A DNA stretch of 11,191 nucleotides from Chloroflexota bacterium (GCA_029265085.1 JAJUJY010000140.1:1-11191); one strand, 5' to 3'; positions 1 to 7,288 are shown, numbered from the stretch's first letter. The notes: generated by a model from the letters alone, not told the origin. Translations and numbers: made by a program.

Positions 1-603
1 CATATGCCGCAAGCCAAAAAGGCACTTTCATTGGTATATGCGGTCAATCCGTTTGGTGCAGATCACCAATCCAGTGAACATGATCCATTGTATGAAGAAG
101 GTGCTGGCTCCCCGTATTTTGACCGCCTGGCCTTGCTTGGCCTGTCTTCCCCTCAGCCTGCCTACAGCATGAATGAAGAAAAAGTGCGGTTTGCATATAT
201 CACAGAGTGTTTCTACTCTGCTCTCGATTCATTTGGTTTATGCCAGTTTGTTTGGGGACCAGCCTGGACCGCCTTTGGCCCACAAGAAATTGTAGAAATG
301 ATTCATGCAGCCACCGGCTGGGATTTTACCCTGGAAGAGTTCCTGCGTGTCGGCGAGCGGCGAATAAACATGATGCGTGCCTTTAACGCTCGAGAAGGTT
401 TTGACCGCCATGCAGATAAACTCCCGGCAAAATTTCATAAACCTCTTCAAGGCAGCGGTCCCACCGCTGGCGTTGCAATTGATCCAGAAGAATTGGAGAG
501 CCACAAAGATTTGTATTACCAGTTAGCCGGTTGGGATATAGCCAGCGGGACACCCCCACAAAGCAAATTAGACTCTCTGGGATTAAGCTGGTTTGTTGTG
601 TAG
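1..603 (+). CDS. Aldehyde:ferredoxin oxidoreductase, C-terminal part (5' truncated by window edge)
   Basis: This is the last 200 codons of a tungsten (or molybdenum) bis-pyranopterin aldehyde:ferredoxin oxidoreductase. Such enzymes oxidise aldehydes to acids in the cytoplasm and pass electrons to ferredoxin; the full family length is about 600 residues. The frame is open at base 1, so the gene begins upstream. Counting from the first Met in view (base 4), the motif D75-S-F-G-L-C80 matches the family's D-x-x-G-L-C, whose cysteine is the fourth ligand of the 4Fe-4S cluster and whose aspartate contacts the pterin (known from the Pyrococcus enzyme). The segment before it (VNPFGADHQSSEHDP) and the helical tail with E-x-x-x-x-x-G-E-R-x-x-N-M-x-R-A-F-N-x-R-E-G-F are also typical. 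The TAG stop lies 5 bases before a MoaD/ThiS-like gene, a pairing often seen for this family. Substrate cannot be told from this part. Confidence 0.93.
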   Translation, partial: HMPQAKKALSLVYAVNPFGADHQSSEHDPLYEEGAGSPYFDRLALLGLSSPQPAYSMNEEKVRFAYITECFYSALDSFGLCQFVWGPAWTAFGPQEIVEMIHAATGWDFTLEEFLRVGERRINMMRAFNAREGFDRHADKLPAKFHKPLQGSGPTAGVAIDPEELESHKDLYYQLAGWDIASGTPPQSKLDSLGLSWFVV

Positions 604-608
604 CCAGG

Positions 609-842
609 ATGCAAATACAAGTTATTCTACATTCCATCTTACGCGAAAAACTTTCCCCAGAGGCGCGGGGGCGTGCCGTGCTGAAAATACAGCCAGGCAG
701 CCGGGTCCAGGACATCCTCATCGAATTAAATTTACCGCCAAACATCATCTGGACGGTAAATGGCATGATCCAACGTGATCCTTTGCAAGAGCTGCAGGAC
801 GGTGACGAATTACACTTCTTGCGTCCAGGCGCAGGCGGCTAA
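609..842 (+). CDS. MoaD/ThiS-family small protein linked to the AOR gene
   Basis: A 77-residue protein of the ubiquitin-like MoaD/ThiS fold. These are sulfur carriers activated at a C-terminal Gly-Gly, used to build the dithiolene of molybdopterin or the thiazole of thiamine. Here the chain ends in R-P-G-A-G-G, the expected exposed tail, preceded by the usual pattern V-N-G-x-x-x-x-R-x-x-x-L-x-D-G-D-E-L-x-F-L (residues about 50-70). I place the start at ATG 609 because the next in-frame upstream start (531) would overlap the AOR gene by 70 bases and add sequence unlike the family. There is no good ribosome binding site (only CAGG next to the ATG), suggesting translational coupling to the AOR gene that ends 5 bases earlier. 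Location suggests service to the AOR tungsten cofactor; that role is inferred from context. Confidence 0.87.
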   Translation: MQIQVILHSILREKLSPEARGRAVLKIQPGSRVQDILIELNLPPNIIWTVNGMIQRDPLQELQDGDELHFLRPGAGG

Positions 843-864
843 TCCGAGAACTATACCATAGCAG

Positions 865-896
865 GCAGGGTGTGAGCTGAAACGCTTGCACCCTGC
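865..896 (+). terminator. Hairpin after the AOR/MoaD-like operon, probable terminator
   Basis: Bases 865-877 pair with 884-896 (GCAGGGTG against CACCCTGC, two wobble pairs, then AGC/GCT) around the loop TGAAAC. The stem is 13 pairs. The downstream tract is only weakly T-rich (TCTTATT), so termination may be partial. Confidence 0.6.
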
Positions 897-964
897 TCTT
901 ATTGGAAGCGCAGAAATTCCTGGAACAAATGTACGAACTTCGCGGCAGAAAACCATGTCCAGGA

Positions 965-973
965 TGGTATAAT
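965..973 (+). promoter_or_regulatory. Extended -10 promoter for the DnaQ-DinG gene
   Basis: TGGTATAAT is a perfect extended -10 element (TGn plus TATAAT at 968-973). No convincing -35 is present at 16-18 bases upstream, which extended -10 promoters tolerate. The -10 hexamer ends 7 bases before the ATG at 981, so transcription should start at or next to the first base of the start codon. Confidence 0.6.
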
Positions 974-980
974 CCTGGGT

Positions 981-3779
981 ATGCCATCTTTAGTCGCCAT
1001 CGACCTCGAAACTACTGGCCTGGACCCCAACCGGGATGCAATCATTGAAATCGCAGCCGTCCGGTTTAACGGCTCACGCATTGAAGCCGAATGGACCACA
1101 TTAATTAATCCAGGCCGCCCTATCCCAGGATTAATTACCCAATTAACCGGTATCACCAATGAAATGGTGCGTAACGCGCCACCTATCAAGGCCGTGATTC
1201 AAGACCTGGTTGATTTTATTGGCGATTCACCGGTCGTAGGCCATAATGTGCGTTTTGACCTGGGATTTCTGCAAAAACAGGGCATTCTTGGGCTGGTCGA
1301 AGCGCTTGACACCTACGAACTGGCTGGTGTGCTCATGCCAACCGCCAGCCGATATAACCTGGGGTCATTAGGCCAGATTTTAAGCATTTTGATCCCGAAC
1401 TCCCACCGTGCACTAGACGATGCGCGTCTGTGCCATGCGGTATTTTTACAGCTTTACGAAAAAGCGTTAACCCTGGACATGGACATTCTTGCCGAACTGG
1501 TGCGCCAGAGCGAACCAATCGATTGGGACGCTGCCTGGTTATTCAGCCAGATTTTGCGCAACCGCATCCGGCAGCCTTTGGGGGCGCGTCAGGCCAAACC
1601 GCATGATTACGGCACCCTATTCTCTACCGGGGACGAAATACTGGCCCGCGGATTAAATCCACGGGATCCACTCCTGGCACTTGATGCTGACGAGGTTTCA
1701 GCCATCCTCGAACCTGGCGGGGTATTCTCCAAATATTTCGGCCAATTTGAATACCGCACCCAGCAGGTTGAAATGCTGCGCTCGGTCACCCAGGCATTTA
1801 ATGAAAGTTACCATCTCATGGTGGAAGCTGGAACCGGCACAGGAAAATCTTTTGCATATCTGATTCCTGCAGCATTGTGGGCATATCAAAATGATGTCCG
1901 CGTAGTCATCTCAACCAATACCATTGCACTGCAAGAGCAGTTGGTGAAAAAGGATATTCCCGACCTGCGCGCTGCCTTGAACATTGATTTGCGCGCAACC
2001 GTCTTAAAAGGACGCGCTAATTACCTTTGTCCGCGCCGTCTGGAAGCCTTCCGCCAGCGCGGGCCAGACAATGCCGATGAAATGCGTGTATTGGGAAAAG
2101 TTTTGGTCTGGTTAAACGAAGGCGGCGATGGCGACCGCAGCCAGCTCAACCTGAACGGCCCGCAAGAGCGTGAAGTTTGGTCGCGCCTTTCTGCGGACGA
2201 TGAAGGCTGCAAAGCCGAGGTATGTCTCAGCCGCAACGGCGGGATGTGTCCTTTCTATCGCTCACGCCAGGCTGCCCAAAGTTCACACCTGATTGTAGTG
2301 AACCATGCCCTGCTGCTCTCCGATGTCGTCACAGGCAACCGCGTTTTGCCTGAATACCAATACCTGATTATCGACGAAGGCCATCATCTTGAGTCAGCCA
2401 GCACGAATGCACTCAGCTACCGGATCACCCAGAACGATCTCAAACGTATGCTGCGTGAATTAGGCAGCACATCTGCGGGAATTTTGGGGCGGCTGCTTGG
2501 CCTGCTGCGTGAAGCGCTGCGTCCCTCAGAATTTGCCGCCATCAACCAGGCAATGATCCGAGCTACGGACCTGGCTTTTAGACTGGATCATGATCTGGCC
2601 AATTTCCTGGTGAGCATAAATTATTTCCTGGATACACAGCGCGAGGGACAGCCTATCGGCAACTATGGCCAGCAGGTTCGTATTCTGCCCTCTACCCGCA
2701 CCCTGCCTGCCTGGAATGAAGTCGAAATGTCCTGGGATACCGCCCAGGAAACCTATAAGCTGCTGCTCAATTTACTGGGGCAAATTCACCGCGGTGCAAG
2801 TGAAGGTCTGGATCAACTCAGCGAAGATATGGAAGACTCGCTTGGCAATCTATCCAACATCCATATGCGTCTTTCCGAAGCAGAAACGTACCTGACTCAA
2901 TTGGTTTTACAACCGGATGCAGGCAATATTTATTGGGCTGAAATTCAGGGTCAAAATAACATTCTCGCCTTACAAATTGCTCCTCTGAATATCGGGCCAC
3001 TCATGGAAAAATATTTGTGGCACGAGAAAAACAGCATCATCTTAACCTCGGCCACATTAACCACTCAGGGTGAATTTGAATACCTGCGCAGCCGCCTGAA
3101 CGCAGACGAAGCGGACGAACTGGTCTTAGGTTCCCCCTTTGATTATGAAACCTCGACCCTGCTGTATCTTGCCAACGATATCCCGGAACCTACGGATGCC
3201 AATGGATACCAGCGAGCCGTAGAGCAAACCCTGGTGAAGCTGGGCAAAGCTACCGGCGGGCGCATGTTGGTGCTTTTCACATCGTATGCCCAACTAAAGC
3301 GCACCTCACAGGCCATCAGCCCGGCACTGGCCGAGGCAGATATCCAGGTGTACGAACAAGGCGAAGGTGCATCCGCAAATACGCTGCTGGAAACTTTCCG
3401 CGAATCGGACAAGGCAGTTTTGTTAGGCACGCGCGCGTTCTGGGAAGGTGTGGATATTCCTGGCGAGGCGCTTTCGGTACTCGTCATCGTCAAGCTGCCT
3501 TTCGATGTGCCCTCAGACCCGATCATAGCGGCGCGTTCTGAAACCTTTGAAGACCCATTCAATGAATATCATATTCCCGAGGCGATCTTGCGCTTCCGCC
3601 AGGGATTTGGCCGCCTGATCCGCACACAATCAGATCGCGGCGTGGTGGCCATTTTAGACCGCCGGGTTCTGACCAAACGGTACGGCCGTGCGTTCCTGGA
3701 TTCACTGCCTACCTGCAAGGTGCAGGTTAGCTCAGTTCGCGATCTGCCCGCTGCCAGCGCTCGTTGGTTGAATCTATAA
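981..3779 (+). CDS. dinG: Bifunctional DnaQ-family 3'-5' exonuclease / DinG-type ATP-dependent helicase
   Basis: A 932-residue fusion of an N-terminal DEDDh exonuclease and an XPD/DinG-like superfamily 2 helicase, as found in many Gram-positive DinG proteins; the role is in DNA repair or R-loop and branched-DNA processing. Exonuclease: D8-x-E10 in DLETTG, D93 in HNVRFD, and H142...D147 in HRALDD, so all catalytic residues are present. Helicase: Walker A GTGTGKS at 284-290, DEGH at 465-468 (the family's DEAH box), VNHALLLSD at 440-448, motif V around 814-829 (GTRAFWEGVDIPGE) and motif VI R-Q-G-F-G-R-L-I-R at 873-881. Four cysteines, 350, 410, 415 and 423, have the order expected of an XPD/DinG 4Fe-4S domain between motifs I and II. 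No ribosome binding site precedes the ATG; a leaderless mRNA is likely. The gene stands alone between its own promoter and terminator. Confidence 0.95.
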   Translation: MPSLVAIDLETTGLDPNRDAIIEIAAVRFNGSRIEAEWTTLINPGRPIPGLITQLTGITNEMVRNAPPIKAVIQDLVDFIGDSPVVGHNVRFDLGFLQKQGILGLVEALDTYELAGVLMPTASRYNLGSLGQILSILIPNSHRALDDARLCHAVFLQLYEKALTLDMDILAELVRQSEPIDWDAAWLFSQILRNRIRQPLGARQAKPHDYGTLFSTGDEILARGLNPRDPLLALDADEVSAILEPGGVFSKYFGQFEYRTQQVEMLRSVTQAFNESYHLMVEAGTGTGKSFAYLIPAALWAYQNDVRVVISTNTIALQEQLVKKDIPDLRAALNIDLRATVLKGRANYLCPRRLEAFRQRGPDNADEMRVLGKVLVWLNEGGDGDRSQLNLNGPQEREVWSRLSADDEGCKAEVCLSRNGGMCPFYRSRQAAQSSHLIVVNHALLLSDVVTGNRVLPEYQYLIIDEGHHLESASTNALSYRITQNDLKRMLRELGSTSAGILGRLLGLLREALRPSEFAAINQAMIRATDLAFRLDHDLANFLVSINYFLDTQREGQPIGNYGQQVRILPSTRTLPAWNEVEMSWDTAQETYKLLLNLLGQIHRGASEGLDQLSEDMEDSLGNLSNIHMRLSEAETYLTQLVLQPDAGNIYWAEIQGQNNILALQIAPLNIGPLMEKYLWHEKNSIILTSATLTTQGEFEYLRSRLNADEADELVLGSPFDYETSTLLYLANDIPEPTDANGYQRAVEQTLVKLGKATGGRMLVLFTSYAQLKRTSQAISPALAEADIQVYEQGEGASANTLLETFRESDKAVLLGTRAFWEGVDIPGEALSVLVIVKLPFDVPSDPIIAARSETFEDPFNEYHIPEAILRFRQGFGRLIRTQSDRGVVAILDRRVLTKRYGRAFLDSLPTCKVQVSSVRDLPAASARWLNL

Positions 3780-3801
3780 ATCAGCAAAATCAGAACACAC
3801 T

Positions 3802-3836
3802 AAAAAATCCGGTGTTTTTTCTCCACCGGGTTTTTT
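3802..3836 (+). terminator. Rho-independent terminator of the DnaQ-DinG gene
   Basis: CCGGTG (3809-3814) pairs with CACCGG (3824-3829), extended through a T-G wobble by the A6 tract 3802-3807 against the T6 tract 3831-3836. It lies 22 bases after the stop codon. The A-stem-T layout is classic and could also work on the opposite strand. Confidence 0.85.
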
Positions 3837-3851
3837 ATTACGTTTTCCATC

Positions 3852-3880
3852 TTGACCTTTTTCGTAAACCGGAATACACT
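3852..3880 (+). promoter_or_regulatory. Sigma-70-type promoter for the GntR regulator gene
   Basis: TTGACC (3852-3857), a 17-base spacer, and TACACT (3875-3880) form a good vegetative promoter. The start of transcription would be near 3887, inside the palindromic element that follows, giving a leader of about 60 bases. Confidence 0.6.
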
Positions 3881-3905
3881 TGATGTATCATATATCATAT
3901 ATGAT
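3881..3905. promoter_or_regulatory. Palindromic operator candidate over the GntR transcription start
   Basis: Two adjoining palindromes: TGATGTATCA (3881-3890, TGAT/ATCA arms around GT) and the perfect 12-mer ATCATATATGAT (3894-3905). The heptamer ATCATAT is also directly repeated (3887-3893, 3894-3900). They start immediately after the -10 hexamer. GntR-family dimers bind such short AT-rich palindromes, and a site here would block the polymerase, so negative autoregulation by the adjacent regulator is likely. This is inference from position and symmetry. Confidence 0.5.
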
Positions 3906-3946
3906 TTACTATATTTCTTTGGTTTACCGCGAAGAAAAATACCCTC

Positions 3947-4684
3947 ATGACCGAATCCCCTTCTTTACTCTCCCCAGTCCATAACCCGGCATCTTTAGAA
4001 AAACTGGCCTATGAAGCCATTAAAGAGGCCATTCTGACCTTTCGGCTAAAACCCGGGGAAAGCCTGGTGGAATCCGACCTGGCCGGACAGCTCAAAATCA
4101 GTAAAACCCCGGTACGAGATGCTTTATCCAGGCTGGAAAAAGAGGGTTTTATCATCAAGTACCCCTATAAAGGTTATACCGTCTCAGAGATCTCTAAACA
4201 GGCATTAATCGAGATTTTTGAAGTCCGCGCCAGCCTGGAAGGTCTGGCAGCTTCTTTAGCCACGGAAAAGATCACCCAGGCACAAATCGATCAGGCCGCC
4301 GGCTGGAACAACGAATATGCCCTTGCGCTCGACCGGGGTAATACAGCCCTGGCAGCTCAGATGAATCGTTGTTTTCACGACTGGATCATTCAAAGCGCTG
4401 ACAACCAGTGGCTGGTGATGATCCTGTCCAACCTGGAATCACACCTGCAGCGATACCGGGTTCTTTCGTACTTCCAACCTGGCCGCCAAAAGAAATCGGT
4501 TGCAGAGCATCACGCGATTTTAGACGCCTTACGCCAGCGTGATGGATCTTCAGCCGAGCATGCGATCCGTACCCATTTATTAAGTGTGCAAGCCGATTTA
4601 ATTGAGCAAAACATTGACGAATTGATCACCCAGGTCATTCAAGGCCGCCAAACCAGCACCCATGACCCGCAAGCCCACGAATAA
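3947..4684 (+). CDS. GntR-family transcriptional regulator, FCD (FadR-like) subfamily
   Basis: A 245-residue one-component regulator. The winged helix-turn-helix spans about residues 17-82, with the family pattern L-x-P-G-x-x-L-x-E-x-D-L-A-x-x-L-x-x-S-x-T-P-V-R-D-A-L-x-R-L-E-x-E-G (35-67) and the wing G-Y-T-V (77-80). The C-terminal helical FCD ligand domain covers about 88-222. FCD domains often bind a metal with one Asp and three His; here the likely positions are N140 (in place of Asp), H144, H188 or H189, and H210, so a carboxylate or amino-acid-type effector bound through a metal is possible. The ribosome binding site is weak (GAAG). It sits directly upstream of, and on the same strand as, the PLP enzyme, dehydrogenase and racemase genes and is presumably their regulator. 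Effector unknown. Confidence 0.92.
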   Translation: MTESPSLLSPVHNPASLEKLAYEAIKEAILTFRLKPGESLVESDLAGQLKISKTPVRDALSRLEKEGFIIKYPYKGYTVSEISKQALIEIFEVRASLEGLAASLATEKITQAQIDQAAGWNNEYALALDRGNTALAAQMNRCFHDWIIQSADNQWLVMILSNLESHLQRYRVLSYFQPGRQKKSVAEHHAILDALRQRDGSSAEHAIRTHLLSVQADLIEQNIDELITQVIQGRQTSTHDPQAHE

Positions 4685-4687
4685 TTT

Positions 4688-4716
4688 TTGCAAGATCAGT
4701 CTTTTGTACTGTTAAT
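4688..4716 (+). promoter_or_regulatory. Possible promoter for the PLP-enzyme operon
   Basis: TTGCAA (4688-4693), 17 bases, GTTAAT (4711-4716). Each hexamer matches the consensus at four of six positions, so this is only a candidate; the genes might instead be read through from the GntR promoter. I see no copy of the ATCATATATGAT palindrome in this gap. Confidence 0.3.
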
Positions 4717-4756
4717 CACCAACCAACCATAAATCTTTATCCAATGGGAGAAAACA

Positions 4757-6223
4757 ATGTCCAAGTTCCAGTTCAAGTTCCAGCTTTATAAACACCTGCA
4801 AGCAAATGCTGCCAACATCTACGCGGAAGCACGCAAAGCCGCCGAAGAAATTGGTATCACCCCGGAAATGAAAGGCAATATCGGTTTAACCGGCGCTGTT
4901 TCCGGCTGCCACGGTTTATTAACAGAAGAAGTTGACCGCGCTATCTCTGATGCTGCCCGCAAAGTCATCCCCAGCGCATATTACGATGAAAAAATCCGCG
5001 AAGTTGTCAAAGAATATTATGGTGATTCTTACGATGCCGCGTTAATCAACACCTGCGAAGCTGGTTTGAATGTCTCTTTTGATGTTTTGTGCATGCCGCC
5101 CTCAATGGGGCGCGGTGAAATGTACCGCGGCCGCTATGTTACCCTGTACGAACGCCACCTGCACCACCAGGGTGCTTATGGCCGCCCCTTCCCGCCCAAG
5201 TACAAAGAGGTCAACGCTGAACGCGGTGAAGCAGCCGGTGAATACGGCGTGCAGGGAAAGCGAGCCACCAATTTAGACACCGTTGTGGTGAAACCCGTTG
5301 GCGCCACCTACGAATGCCACGGTATCAAATACAACCCCATCCCCTCCATGCTGCATGTTGACGCCAAAGCGACCATTGAACAGCTTGGACAGGTGGCTGA
5401 ACGGCACACAGATACCCTGGTCGGTATCGCCTCCCTTGGCTATGACTCCCCCGGTTACGGCTACGGCGACAAAGACGAAAACGGCGCTCCTTTGCTGCAA
5501 ACCGGCATGGGCAAACTGGCCGCTAAATACGATATTCCCTACATCGTAGACAACGCCTGGGGTGTTCCTTTCCTCGGCACAGATATTCGCCAGATTGGCG
5601 CTGATGTCATTCTCTACTCCATGGACAAGGCCTCTGGAGCCCCCACCTGCGGTTTGATTATTGGTAAAGAAGAACCGATGGTGTTGATCCGCCGCGCCCT
5701 GGGTATTCACGGCGCTCGCTACGGAACCCTCTCTTCCCACGGCAAGGCCGCGTATGTCGGTTTTGATCCGGGTAAAGAAGCATTGGCTGGTGCCTATACC
5801 GCCATGCGCATTCTCAAAGACCGCGGCGGAATCGCCCTCAAGGCATTGGATGATCTGTACCGCATCACCCTGGAAGAATACGAACTGCTGCCTTCTGTCC
5901 TCAAGCACGATTGGGTGATCAGCAAGTCTGTGAACAGCCAGGCAGTTGAATTGAACTATGCCGACATGTGGGCCGATGGCAAAACTGGTCTGCCGATCTT
6001 CTCCATTGAAGATATGTACGCCGGCAGCCACATCCTGCAAAACTGCATGTCTCAGATGGGTATGGTTCCGACCATTGGTTACGATGCCAACATCTTCATC
6101 TCCAACGGTATTGGCAACCTGGATGCCGAAGGCAACCTGATTGAACTGCCGACCCGCCTTTCGGTTCGCGCGATGTTCAAATCCATTGAAATCATCGCCC
6201 GCTACGCCGGTCTGTTAGACTAA
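4757..6223 (+). CDS. Unassigned fold-type-I PLP-dependent enzyme (aminotransferase/lyase superfamily)
   Basis: A 488-residue soluble protein whose exact family I do not recognise. The core reads as a fold-type-I pyridoxal-phosphate enzyme: I-V-D265-N-A-W-G is the usual aspartate that pairs with the pyridine nitrogen, and S-M-D-K291-A-S-G-A-P-T-x-G-L-I-I-G is the usual Schiff-base lysine block, spaced as in Cys/Met-metabolism and SelA-like enzymes. A G-L-T-G-A-V-S-G-C-H segment (43-52) near the N-terminus and the tyrosine- and histidine-rich part around 123-142 may help shape the active site. A strong ribosome binding site GGGAG precedes the ATG by 6 bases. It leads the genes for a diaminopimelate-dehydrogenase-like protein and a racemase, so its substrate is probably a diamino or D-amino acid handled by all three. 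Lyase, aldolase and aminotransferase activities all remain possible. Confidence 0.8.
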   Translation: MSKFQFKFQLYKHLQANAANIYAEARKAAEEIGITPEMKGNIGLTGAVSGCHGLLTEEVDRAISDAARKVIPSAYYDEKIREVVKEYYGDSYDAALINTCEAGLNVSFDVLCMPPSMGRGEMYRGRYVTLYERHLHHQGAYGRPFPPKYKEVNAERGEAAGEYGVQGKRATNLDTVVVKPVGATYECHGIKYNPIPSMLHVDAKATIEQLGQVAERHTDTLVGIASLGYDSPGYGYGDKDENGAPLLQTGMGKLAAKYDIPYIVDNAWGVPFLGTDIRQIGADVILYSMDKASGAPTCGLIIGKEEPMVLIRRALGIHGARYGTLSSHGKAAYVGFDPGKEALAGAYTAMRILKDRGGIALKALDDLYRITLEEYELLPSVLKHDWVISKSVNSQAVELNYADMWADGKTGLPIFSIEDMYAGSHILQNCMSQMGMVPTIGYDANIFISNGIGNLDAEGNLIELPTRLSVRAMFKSIEIIARYAGLLD

Positions 6224-6236
6224 ATTTTTCAAATCC

Positions 6237-6261
6237 GGGGGCTGCTTTAATTGCAGCCCCC
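6237..6261 (+). other. Strong intercistronic hairpin after the PLP-enzyme gene
   Basis: GGGGGCTGC (6237-6245) and GCAGCCCCC (6253-6261) form a perfect nine-pair stem with loop TTTAATT, 13 bases after the stop codon. The sequence that follows (ACATTCTATT) is not a T run, so this is more likely a partial attenuator or a 3'-end stabiliser than a full terminator. It could set higher expression of the first enzyme than of the two that follow. Confidence 0.55.
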
Positions 6262-6274
6262 ACATTCTATTAAA

Positions 6275-6292
6275 TTCCAGGAATCCCTGGAA
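6275..6292. repeat. Inverted repeat between the PLP-enzyme and dehydrogenase genes
   Basis: TTCCAGG and CCTGGAA, perfect seven-base arms around AATC. It may form a second small hairpin next to the first, or serve as a protein-binding site. It does not resemble the palindrome at 3894-3905. Confidence 0.4.
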
Positions 6293-6376
6293 ATCCACCC
6301 CCAAGATCGTTTCTAAACCTCAAATTCCAACCCTTATCCAGATCAATCACTGGCAGAAAATCCAAGGAGAAACCCT

Positions 6377-7288
6377 GTGAGCAATCCAATTAAAGTCGCT
6401 GTAATGGGATGTGGTCATATCGGCGCTTCGGCCATCCAGGCTGTACAATTGGCTCCCGATATGGACCTGATCGGTATCGTCGAACTCGGTTGCCGTGTAG
6501 AAGAATTGCGCTGCATGTATCCGGGCGTCTCGGTTGTTGAATCGTTTGACGATTTCACCGAAAAGCCGGATGTCGCGGTATTATGCGTGCCAACCCGCAC
6601 CGTCGAAACTGTTGCGCCAAAGCTGCTCGCTGCTGGCATTCACACTGTGGACTGCTTTGATATGCACGGTGAACCGTTTGCCCACCTAAAAAGCACACTG
6701 GAACCTGCTGCTCAAAAAGGCGGCACCGCAGCCATTATGGGCGCTGGTGTAGATCCAGGAATCAGCACGATGGTGCGCGCTTTATTTGAAATCTGGGCTC
6801 CTACCGGTTTAACCTACGTCAATTACGGTCCTGGCATGTCAATGGGCCACACGGTAGCGGCTAAATCATATCCCGGCGTAAAAGATGCACTCTCGATCAC
6901 CCGCCCAGGTGACCCAGGCTGCCATAAGCGCGATTTATACCTGGAACTGGAACCCGGTGCTGATTTTGAAACCGTCAAGAAAGCCATCTTGAGCGATTCG
7001 TATTTCTGCCATGATGATGTGCGCGTTTTCCAGGTAGAAGATGTTACGCCGCTCATCGATACGGGCCACCGCATCCACATCTTCCGCAAGGGCGGCTCCA
7101 GCGGTATCGACAACCAATTACTCACCTTTGATACCACTTTCCATAACCCTGCCTCAACCGCTCAGGTGATGGTCTGTGCCGCCCGGGCAGCTACACGGAT
7201 GGCTCCGGGAGCTTATACCATGCTGGAAATCCCATTGGCGGCATTCTTAAAGGACACTGTTCCACAAGCTTTGCATCGTCTGGTATAA
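6377..7288 (+). CDS. ddh: Diaminopimelate dehydrogenase family protein (NAD(P)-dependent amino acid dehydrogenase)
   Basis: A 303-residue Rossmann-fold dehydrogenase. Family enzymes reversibly deaminate the D-centre of meso-diaminopimelate with NADP. The dinucleotide loop is G11-C-G-H-I-G16. Set against the Corynebacterium enzyme as I remember it, these ligand residues line up: D92 and D95 in TVDCFD, D126-P-G in VDPG, the G-P-G-M-S-M-G-H stretch (151-158), T175, R185 in HKR, H231 in TGH and N257 in HNPAST. The residue before D126 is V125, where the classical enzyme has a tryptophan that packs on the substrate, so specificity may differ. The length is near that of the shorter type II enzymes (about 300). 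The start is GTG with a well-placed AAGGAGA (6364-6370). The stop is 3 bases before the racemase ATG. 2,4-diaminopentanoate dehydrogenase is an alternative. Confidence 0.82.
   Translation: MSNPIKVAVMGCGHIGASAIQAVQLAPDMDLIGIVELGCRVEELRCMYPGVSVVESFDDFTEKPDVAVLCVPTRTVETVAPKLLAAGIHTVDCFDMHGEPFAHLKSTLEPAAQKGGTAAIMGAGVDPGISTMVRALFEIWAPTGLTYVNYGPGMSMGHTVAAKSYPGVKDALSITRPGDPGCHKRDLYLELEPGADFETVKKAILSDSYFCHDDVRVFQVEDVTPLIDTGHRIHIFRKGGSSGIDNQLLTFDTTFHNPASTAQVMVCAARAATRMAPGAYTMLEIPLAAFLKDTVPQALHRLV

Noticed and set aside
531..608. Longer form of the MoaD-like protein starting within the AOR gene
   Set aside because: The added residues do not fit the beta-grasp fold and would overlap the AOR coding region heavily; ATG 609 gives the normal family length.
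5273..6040. Open frame of 255 codons on the minus strand within the PLP-enzyme gene
   Set aside because: It lies wholly opposite a well-supported gene, lacks a ribosome binding site, and its translation has no recognisable motif; it is a by-product of codon bias.
6237..6261. Full rho-independent terminator after the PLP-enzyme gene
   Set aside because: The stem is strong but no T run follows, and I see no good promoter before the dehydrogenase gene; listed as an intercistronic hairpin instead.
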